Source: Rhodospirillales bacterium
Lineage (GTDB): Bacteria; Pseudomonadota; Alphaproteobacteria; Acetobacterales; Acetobacteraceae
NCBI GenBank assembly: GCA_017304945.1
Contig: JAFKLG010000089.1
Location: 1 to 47,738, forward strand
Reading direction: 5' to 3'
DNA: 47,738 nucleotides
Of this stretch, positions 17,241-23,213 are shown piece after piece. Each line of letters begins with the position of its first letter. The first letter of the stretch is position 1. The position numbers were made by a program, and so were the translations under genes. The notes beneath the pieces are model-generated. The model saw nothing but the letters and a program-made list of their open reading frames with translations. It was not told the origin of the DNA and did no database searches.

Positions 17241-18188
17241 TCAGGTCCGCAGCCGGGGGTTGGTCAGCAGCGCCACCACGTCCGCCAGCAGATTGCCGAC
17301 GCCGTAGGCCGCGGCCACGACCAGCACCGCGGCCTGGATCGTCGGCACGTCGCGATAGGCCACCGCGTTCGTCATCATCTGGCCCACCCCCGCGTACGAG
17401 AACAGTGTCTCCACCACCACCAATCCGCCGATCACGTAGCCGAAATACATGCCGATCTCGGCAATCGCCGGCGGCAGCAGGTTGGGCAAGGCGTGGCGGA
17501 GCACCACGCGCCAGTACGGCACGCCCTTCAGCACGGCCGTGCGGATATATGCGCTGGCGAGCACGCCGATCGCACTGGCTCGCGTCAGTTGGCCGATCAC
17601 CGCCAGCATGCCCAGCACCAGCACACCCACCGGAAGCACCAGCGCTTCCGGCCGATGCAGCGGGTTCTCGCTGGGATCCATCAGGCTCGATCCCGGCAGC
17701 AGCGGCCACCAGATGCTGAACGCCAGGATCGCGACCAGGCCGATGACGTATTCCGGCAGCGCGTGCGTGCCGACCGAGAACCCGCTGATGACGCGATCAA
17801 GCCAGCCCCCCGGCCGCAGCGCGGCCACCAGGCCGAACCCCACGGCCAGCGGGGCGCCGATCGCCAGCGTGATCAGGCCGAGGATGGCGGAGTTCTCGAG
17901 CCGGCCCAGCAACATCGGGCCGATCGGACGCCCATACTGCAGCGAGGCGCCGAAATCGCCGCGCAGCACGCCCTCGATCCAATGCAGGTAGCGGACGAGA
18001 AGCGGCTGATCGAGCCCCATGGCGATGCGTACGCTCTGCACCTGGTCCGGCGTCGAGGTGTCGCCCAGCACCGCGGTCGCGACGTCGCCGGGCAGCACGT
18101 TGACGATCGCAAAGGTCAGGATCGAGACCAGCGCCAGGACCAGCAGCAGCAGCGCGAGCCGGCGGCAGATGAAGACGAGAGCGGTCAC
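17241..18188 (-). CDS. Peptide-type ABC importer permease (DppB-like)
   Basis: Predicted 315-residue inner membrane permease of the DppB/OppB family, with about six hydrophobic helices. RIAMGLDQPLLVRYLHWIEG and LRGDFGASLQYGRPI are the typical DppB periplasmic segment, while YIRTAVLKGVPYWRVVLRHA is the EAA-type ATPase-docking loop. The apparent start is a GTG at 18188. It lies 107 bp after the monooxygenase stop, the longest gap in this operon; that gap holds no gene. Confidence 0.92.
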   Translation of the reverse strand: MTALVFICRRLALLLLVLALVSILTFAIVNVLPGDVATAVLGDTSTPDQVQSVRIAMGLDQPLLVRYLHWIEGVLRGDFGASLQYGRPIGPMLLGRLENSAILGLITLAIGAPLAVGFGLVAALRPGGWLDRVISGFSVGTHALPEYVIGLVAILAFSIWWPLLPGSSLMDPSENPLHRPEALVLPVGVLVLGMLAVIGQLTRASAIGVLASAYIRTAVLKGVPYWRVVLRHALPNLLPPAIAEIGMYFGYVIGGLVVVETLFSYAGVGQMMTNAVAYRDVPTIQAAVLVVAAAYGVGNLLADVVALLTNPRLRT

Positions 18189-18295
18189 GGCACGATCCCG
18201 CTTTCCGTCAGGCCGGGGCGATGGGATGGCAACCAGCCCACCGTGCCCCGTCTGCTGCCCACCGCATCGCGCCGTCCCACCTGCAGCCGCGCCCG

Positions 18296-19654
18296 TTACG
18301 CCGCCGCGCTCTGCGTCGTGCCCGGCTGTGGCGCGGCGGCCCCGGGGTGCGGCTTGAGGCCGAGATTCTGCCGCAAGGTCGTCCCCTCGTATTCGAGCCG
18401 GAACAGGCCGCGCCGCTGCAGCTCCGGCACCACCATGTTGACGAAGTCCTCGCCACCGCCCGGCAAGGTCGCCGGGGTGACGTTGAACCCGTCGCAGGCG
18501 CCGGTCTCGAACCAGTGCTGCATCTCATCGGCGATGTCGGCGGGAGTGCCGATCCGCGCCGACCCGGTGACGCCCGCACGCAGATAGGCTTCGCGGATGG
18601 TCGGCCGTTCCCGGCGCACCTGCTCCACGAACTGCTCGCTCAGGCTGCGCAGCTCGAGATCCCCCAGCGCGTCGATCGGCAGCGGCGCGTCGAGGTCGTA
18701 GCCCGACAGGTCACCGAACGTGTTGTAGATCCGCGACAGGCCGACCAGCGGGTCGATCAGCGCCTGCAACTGGTCGTACTTGGCCTGGGCCTCGGCGCGC
18801 GTGCGGCCGACCACCGGGCAGATCGCCGGCAGGATCTTCAGCTCGTCCGGTGCGCGGCCGTATTTCGCCATCCGCCCCTTCACGTCGGCATAGTAGGCGC
18901 GGCACCGCTCGACGGAATCCTGGATGGCGTAGATCACGTCCGCGGTGCGGGCCCCGAGCTCACGACCTCGATCGGAGGCGCCGGCCTGAACGATGACCGG
19001 GTGCCCCTGCGGCAGGCGCGCGACGTTCAGCGGCCCGCGCACGGAGAAGAACTTCCCCTTGTGGTTCAGCACCCGCATCTTGGTCGGGTCGAAATAGCGG
19101 CCCGACTCCTTGTCGAACAGGAACGCATCCGGGTCCCAGCTATCCCACAGGCCACGCACGACCTCGACGAACTCCTCCGACCGCGCGTAGCGCGTCTCGT
19201 AGTCGAGCGTGCCGTCCAGCCCGAAATTCTGCGCCTCCCATCCCGACCAGGAGGCGACCACGTTCCAGCCCGCGCGGCCGTTGCTGATCTGGTCCAGCGT
19301 GGCGAACTTGCGCGCCAGGTTGAACGGCTCGTTGTAGGTCGTCGACGCGGTGGTCACGAGGCCGACCCGCTGCGTGACCATGGCCAGGGCCGGCAGCAGC
19401 GTCATCGGCTCCATCTCGACCAGATCGTAGGCCGATCGCTCGAGCGAACCGGGCGGGGTGTCCACCTTGCGGATCCCGGCGCCGTCGGCGAAGAAGATCA
19501 TGTCGAGCTTGCCGCGTTCGGCGATCTGCGTGCTGCGGATGTAGTGCTCGACATGGAACGTGCCGTCCGCCGGCACGTCGGGGTGGCGCCAGGCCGCGGG
19601 GTGGTAGCCGTACCCGCGAATGGACAGGCCGATCCGCATCTTGCGCTGGGTCAT
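18296..19654 (-). CDS. NtaA/SnaA/DszA-family FMN-dependent monooxygenase
   Basis: Predicted 452-residue flavin monooxygenase of the bacterial luciferase fold, in the NtaA/EmoA/SnaA/DszA branch that uses FMNH2 from a separate reductase. MRIGLSIRGYGYHPAAWRHP, ISNGRAGWNVVASW and GHPVIVQAGASDRGRELGAR are diagnostic. The start at 19654 (MTQRKMRIGL) has GAGG 9 nt upstream, overlapping the end of the binding-protein gene, so the two are coupled. Characterised relatives oxidise nitrilotriacetate, EDTA, dibenzothiophene sulfone or pristinamycin. Being embedded in a peptide-type importer operon suggests the imported compound is its substrate. No flavin reductase gene is nearby. Confidence 0.9.
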   Translation of the reverse strand: MTQRKMRIGLSIRGYGYHPAAWRHPDVPADGTFHVEHYIRSTQIAERGKLDMIFFADGAGIRKVDTPPGSLERSAYDLVEMEPMTLLPALAMVTQRVGLVTTASTTYNEPFNLARKFATLDQISNGRAGWNVVASWSGWEAQNFGLDGTLDYETRYARSEEFVEVVRGLWDSWDPDAFLFDKESGRYFDPTKMRVLNHKGKFFSVRGPLNVARLPQGHPVIVQAGASDRGRELGARTADVIYAIQDSVERCRAYYADVKGRMAKYGRAPDELKILPAICPVVGRTRAEAQAKYDQLQALIDPLVGLSRIYNTFGDLSGYDLDAPLPIDALGDLELRSLSEQFVEQVRRERPTIREAYLRAGVTGSARIGTPADIADEMQHWFETGACDGFNVTPATLPGGGEDFVNMVVPELQRRGLFRLEYEGTTLRQNLGLKPHPGAAAPQPGTTQSAAA

Positions 19655-19665
19655 GCTCGTCATCC

Positions 19666-21204
19666 TCACGCGGTCAGCCACAAGCCGCGCATGTCCACCT
19701 GCCCGAACTTCGGTGGCACGAACCCGCCGACCTTGCTGGACGTCGCGGCGAAGTAGTTTCGGAAATAGGGGATCATGCGGTCGTTCTCCTCATGGATGAT
19801 CCGCAACACCTCGGCGGCCAGGGACTTGCGTTCGGCGAGATCGACGGCCGCGTTGAGTGCGTCGATCTTGCTGTCGAACCCGCTCTTCAATTCGATGCCG
19901 CTGTAGTTGTACGGGCCCTTGCTGTGATAGCAGCGCCAGAGCGAGCTGTAGAGCGTCGGGGCCGCGCTGAAGTTGGCGTTGTACAAGGGCTTCTTGCGGG
20001 CCACGTTCGCCGCGTATTCGGTGAACGGAACGTCGCGCACGTTGAGCTTGACGCCGATCTTGGCCGCCTCCGCCGCAAAGGCGAGTGCGAGCTTCGGCGC
20101 CGGCTGCCGATCACTGGTCGTGTAGAAGTCGAGCTCGATCGGCCCGACCCCGGAGTCCTCCAGCAGCTTCCGGGCGCGCGGCAGGTCCTGCTTCCACTGC
20201 GGCAGCTCGGGCAGATAGATGTTGCCCGGCGGCAGCGGCACGTCGTTGCCGACCTTCCCCTGGCCGAACAGCGCTCCGGCGACGATCGCCGGCCGGTCCG
20301 GAATGTAGCGGAACGCCTCCCGCACCTTCGGATTGTCGAACGGCGCCATGTTCCCCATGATCTGCACCGTCTGATAATTGCCGGTGCTCACGGAGTAGGC
20401 GCGGATGCCGGGCACCTTGCTCAGCACCAGGAACGCTTCGGTCGGCAGCTGCGTCAGCACGTCCACCTGACCGCCCCGGAGCGCGGCCTGCATCGCCACG
20501 GCCTCGTGCACGAACACCATGCGGATGCCGTCGAGATGCTGCGAGCCCGGGTTCCAGAACCGTCCATACCGCTCCAGGGTCACGCTCTGGCCGGGCTGGA
20601 AATCGCGGAACTGGTATGGGCCGGTCCCGTTCGGCGTCTGCCGCAGGTCACCGATCCCCTTCAATGGCAGGATCGAGCAGACCGCGATGCTGACCGCGAC
20701 CGGAAACTCGCCGAACGGGGCGTGCAGGACGACACGCACCTTGTGCTTGCCGTCCGTCTGCACGGAGCGGACGGGGCCGAACGCCTGATAGCCGATGCCC
20801 GCCACCGACTTGTCGAGCGACCGCTCGATCGTCGCGGCGACATTGGCGGCGGTAAACTCCTGGCCGTCATGGAAGGTCACGCCCTCGCGCAGCGTCAGAA
20901 CCCATTCCTGCCCATGCTTCTCGGCCTGCCACCCGGTGGCGAGCTGCGGCACGGGCTGGTCATTCTGGTCGAGGGTGACCAGCCGGTCGTACACCGCCAG
21001 GCTGAACTCGCTCGCGGAAATGGAGTTGTTCGCCATGGGATCGAGCATGTCGGGCCCGTCCGGCCGGCAGAACCGCAGCACGCCGCCCTGTCGCGGCGCC
21101 GCGTCGGGGATGGCCGCGGCGGCCGTTGCGGCGCCGGTCAGCACGGCACCGGTGCCGCCGAGGAACATGCGTCGCGTCGGCCCACGGAAAATCGGCAAGC
21201 GCAT
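19666..21204 (-). CDS. Peptide/nickel-type ABC importer substrate-binding protein, Tat signal
   Basis: Predicted 512-residue periplasmic binding protein (SBP_bac_5). The N-terminus TRRMFLGGTGAVLTGAA is a twin-arginine signal, so it may be exported folded. GWQAEKHGQEWVLTLREGV and FHDGQEFTAANVAATIERSL are the family hallmarks, with NGTGPYQFRDFQPGQSVTLE further on. First gene of the importer/monooxygenase operon, divergent from the GntR gene across a 111-bp spacer with an operator-like dyad. Members bind peptides, nickel, opines or chelators such as EDTA; the ligand here is unknown. Confidence 0.92.
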   Translation of the reverse strand: MRLPIFRGPTRRMFLGGTGAVLTGAATAAAAIPDAAPRQGGVLRFCRPDGPDMLDPMANNSISASEFSLAVYDRLVTLDQNDQPVPQLATGWQAEKHGQEWVLTLREGVTFHDGQEFTAANVAATIERSLDKSVAGIGYQAFGPVRSVQTDGKHKVRVVLHAPFGEFPVAVSIAVCSILPLKGIGDLRQTPNGTGPYQFRDFQPGQSVTLERYGRFWNPGSQHLDGIRMVFVHEAVAMQAALRGGQVDVLTQLPTEAFLVLSKVPGIRAYSVSTGNYQTVQIMGNMAPFDNPKVREAFRYIPDRPAIVAGALFGQGKVGNDVPLPPGNIYLPELPQWKQDLPRARKLLEDSGVGPIELDFYTTSDRQPAPKLALAFAAEAAKIGVKLNVRDVPFTEYAANVARKKPLYNANFSAAPTLYSSLWRCYHSKGPYNYSGIELKSGFDSKIDALNAAVDLAERKSLAAEVLRIIHEENDRMIPYFRNYFAATSSKVGGFVPPKFGQVDMRGLWLTA

Positions 21205-21237
21205 TGATCTGGATCATCCCCGCTGATGAAAGTGAAT

Positions 21238-21267
21238 ATGACATCGCGTATGCGCCACTGTATACAG
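21238..21267 (+). promoter_or_regulatory. Predicted gntR promoter with overlapping GntR-type operator
   Basis: ATGACA (21238-21243) and TATACA (21261-21266) are spaced by 17 bp, a reasonable sigma-70 pair, 49 nt before the GntR start. The perfect 10-bp palindrome CTGTATACAG (21258-21267) covers the -10 box. TGTATACA-type dyads are common operators of FadR/FCD-type GntR repressors. On the minus strand TATACA (21264-21259) could be the -35 and CATATT (21240-21235) the -10 for the transporter operon, so one site could control both directions. Confidence 0.6.
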
Positions 21268-21315
21268 GGCTGTGGAAAAAAACCCGGTCAGCGGACCGGC
21301 AGGGAGTCAGGCGCC

Positions 21316-21999
21316 ATGGGATCGAACAACCCGTCCGAAAGCGAGGCGGGGCAGGCCAGCGTTCATGAGCGCCTCAAGCTCATGGCGATGACCTATCAAT
21401 TCCGACCAGGTGAGCGGATCAACGAGATCGAGCTCTCCGCCAAGCTCGGCGTCAGCCGCACGCCCGTGCGCGAAGCGCTCAACCGGCTGATGTCGGAAGG
21501 CTTCGTCACCGCCATGCCAGGCCGTGGCTTCCACGGCCGGCTGCTCGATGCCAAGGAAATCTACGACCTGTATGAGGCCCGGCGCGCAATCGAACAGGCG
21601 ATCATCCGCCTCGTCTGCGCCCGCGCGACCGACGAGCAGCTTGACGAGTTCCAGGCCTTCGCCGAGGCCCGGCCGCAGGCGCAGGACGGGAAAAGCATGC
21701 AGGCCCTGCTGCACGACGAGGAGTACCACCTCCGTTTGGCGACGCTGAGTGGCAACTCCGAGTACCGCCGCATCATCGAGAGCATCAACGATCGCATCCA
21801 CTTCGTTCGCTGGATCGACATGCGCATGCGCGACCGCCTCACCGCCGACGGGCATCTTCGCCTGGTCAGGCTCCTGCGCAGCCGCGACGAGGATGCCTGC
21901 GCCGAGGACGTCGGCCGGACGATCCAGCGCCGCTACGACGAGATCGTCGAGGTGATCCGCAACGGCATCGCGGAGATCTACCTGCCGCGGCCGGACTGA
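21316..21999 (+). CDS. GntR-family transcriptional regulator (FadR/FCD type)
   Basis: Predicted 227-residue repressor. Residues ~15-75 form the winged helix-turn-helix, with GERINEIELSAKLGVSRTPV and REALNRLMSEGFV nearly at family consensus. Residues ~85-220 are an all-helical FCD ligand domain, with D/H positions in HDEEYHLRLATLSGN and DGHLRLVRLL that bind a metal in relatives. The start at 21316 has AGGGAG 9 nt upstream. It is divergent from the importer/monooxygenase operon, which it probably controls; the inducer is likely the imported compound or a breakdown product. Confidence 0.92.
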   Translation: MGSNNPSESEAGQASVHERLKLMAMTYQFRPGERINEIELSAKLGVSRTPVREALNRLMSEGFVTAMPGRGFHGRLLDAKEIYDLYEARRAIEQAIIRLVCARATDEQLDEFQAFAEARPQAQDGKSMQALLHDEEYHLRLATLSGNSEYRRIIESINDRIHFVRWIDMRMRDRLTADGHLRLVRLLRSRDEDACAEDVGRTIQRRYDEIVEVIRNGIAEIYLPRPD

Positions 22000-22042
22000 T
22001 CCCACCGGCACGGATCCCACAGGCTCGGATCCCACAGGCCGC
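21998..22042. repeat. 15-bp tandem repeat, three units
   Basis: Three consecutive 15-bp units close to GGATCCCACAGGCTC start at the gntR stop codon. They sit between gntR and the glutathione transferase gene; no function is evident. Confidence 0.7.
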
Positions 22043-22150
22043 CTTGGCGCCACGCGCCGGGGCGTGAGGACCGGCCCGCCCTGCCCGCGTCCTTCCGCCA
22101 CACAGGCCAGTGTGCGATGCTCGGTCCCGTGCACGAGGAGGAGGAACGAG

Positions 22151-22864
22151 ATGATCACGCTCTACGGCATGGGCAGCCCGAACGTCGTGAAGGTCTACAT
22201 CGCGCTCGAGGAGCTCGGGCTCCCCTATGAGGTGAAGCCGGTCGACGTGTTCACCGGCGCCCAGTTCGATCCCGCGTTCCGCAAGCTCAATCCGCTCGCG
22301 AAGGTGCCGGTCATCGTCGATTCCGACGGGCCGGACGGTGCGCCCTACACCGTGTTCGAGTCGGGTGCGATCCTGCTCTATTTGGCCGAGAAGACCGGCC
22401 GCCTGCTCCCCGCCGACCGCGCCGGCAAGTATGACGCGATCCAGTGGCTGATGGTGCAGATGGGCACGGTGGGGCCGATGTTCGGCCAGCTCGTGCACTT
22501 CACCCGCTTCGCGCCGGCGGGCAACGACTACGCCAAGAGCCGCTATGCCACGCAGGTGCACCGCGTGTTCGAGACGATCGAGCAGCGCCTCTCCGAGACG
22601 CCCTATCTGGGCGGCGCCGAGTACGGGGTCGCCGACATCGCGACCTTCCCCTGGGCCCGCATCATCCCCGCCCTGCTCGGGGCCGAGGCGGCAGCGCAGT
22701 TCCCGGCCGTGACGCGCTGGGCGGACAAGATCGCGGCGCGCCCCGCGGTGCAGGCGGCCCTGGCGAAAGTGGAGCGGGTGCGCGCCGAGACCACGCCGTT
22801 CGACAAGGCGGAGGCGGACAAGCTCGACAAGATGTTCGGCCGCGGCAAATACGCGGTCGCCTGA
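22151..22864 (+). CDS. Glutathione S-transferase family protein
   Basis: Predicted 237-residue glutathione transferase resembling the Ure2p/YfcG (nu) group. The N-terminal thioredoxin fold runs from MITLYGMGSPNVVKVYIALEE; LNPLAKVPVIVD has the cis-proline, and VFESGAILLYLAEKTG is the glutathione-gamma-glutamyl site. The all-helical C-terminal domain includes YLGGAEYGVADIATFPWARI. S9 or N11 would be the candidate catalytic residue, as the first loop has no cysteine. The start at 22151 follows a strong purine run (GAGGAGGAGGAACG). YfcG-type proteins often have disulfide reductase activity; the physiological substrate is unknown. Confidence 0.92.
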   Translation: MITLYGMGSPNVVKVYIALEELGLPYEVKPVDVFTGAQFDPAFRKLNPLAKVPVIVDSDGPDGAPYTVFESGAILLYLAEKTGRLLPADRAGKYDAIQWLMVQMGTVGPMFGQLVHFTRFAPAGNDYAKSRYATQVHRVFETIEQRLSETPYLGGAEYGVADIATFPWARIIPALLGAEAAAQFPAVTRWADKIAARPAVQAALAKVERVRAETTPFDKAEADKLDKMFGRGKYAVA

Positions 22865-23148
22865 GGGGGGCCATGTGCTCCCCGAGGGGGGCTACGTGCT
22901 CGCCTGAACGGGAAAGCGGAATCGCCTGAGGGGCCACGTGCTCCCCTGAGCGGGCTGTGTCCTCGCCTGAGCGGGGAAGCGCGATAGCCTGAGGGGCCAC
23001 GTGCTCCCCGAGCGGGGCTGTATCCTCGCCTGAGCGGGGAAGCGCGATCGCCTGAGGGGCCACGTGCTCCCCTGAGCGGGCTGTGTCCTCGCCTGAGCGG
23101 GGAAGCGCGATCTGAGCGGGGGCAATGCTCGCCTAAGGGAGCGCGATC
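22863..23148. repeat. Nested 63-bp tandem repeat array
   Basis: Between the convergent glutathione transferase and topA genes lie four units of about 63 bp, starting at 22863 (65 bp, more divergent), 22928, 22991 and 23054, plus a degenerate tail to ~23148. Units 2-4 are nearly identical. Each unit splits into three ~21-bp subunits that begin GAGSGGG and end near CGCCT, so the array is a repeat of repeats. CCACGTGC and GCGATCGC palindromes recur in it. The 63-bp period keeps several frames open, but no start or protein family supports coding. It has no spacer/repeat structure of a CRISPR. Confidence 0.85.
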
Positions 23149-23213
23149 ACGAGTTCCTGTCGGGGCGGCTCCGACGTCGCGCCCTCCAGATCCCGGCCAT
23201 GACGAGGGCGTGG

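Noticed and set aside
22662..23125. Open frames through the 63-bp repeats giving 21-residue repeat peptides
   Set aside because: The 63-bp period keeps all frames in register automatically; no convincing start, ribosome site or family, and they run antisense into the glutathione transferase gene.
22863..23148. CRISPR-like array
   Set aside because: Units are contiguous tandem copies without unique spacers, and no cas genes are near. The same holds for 47461-47580.
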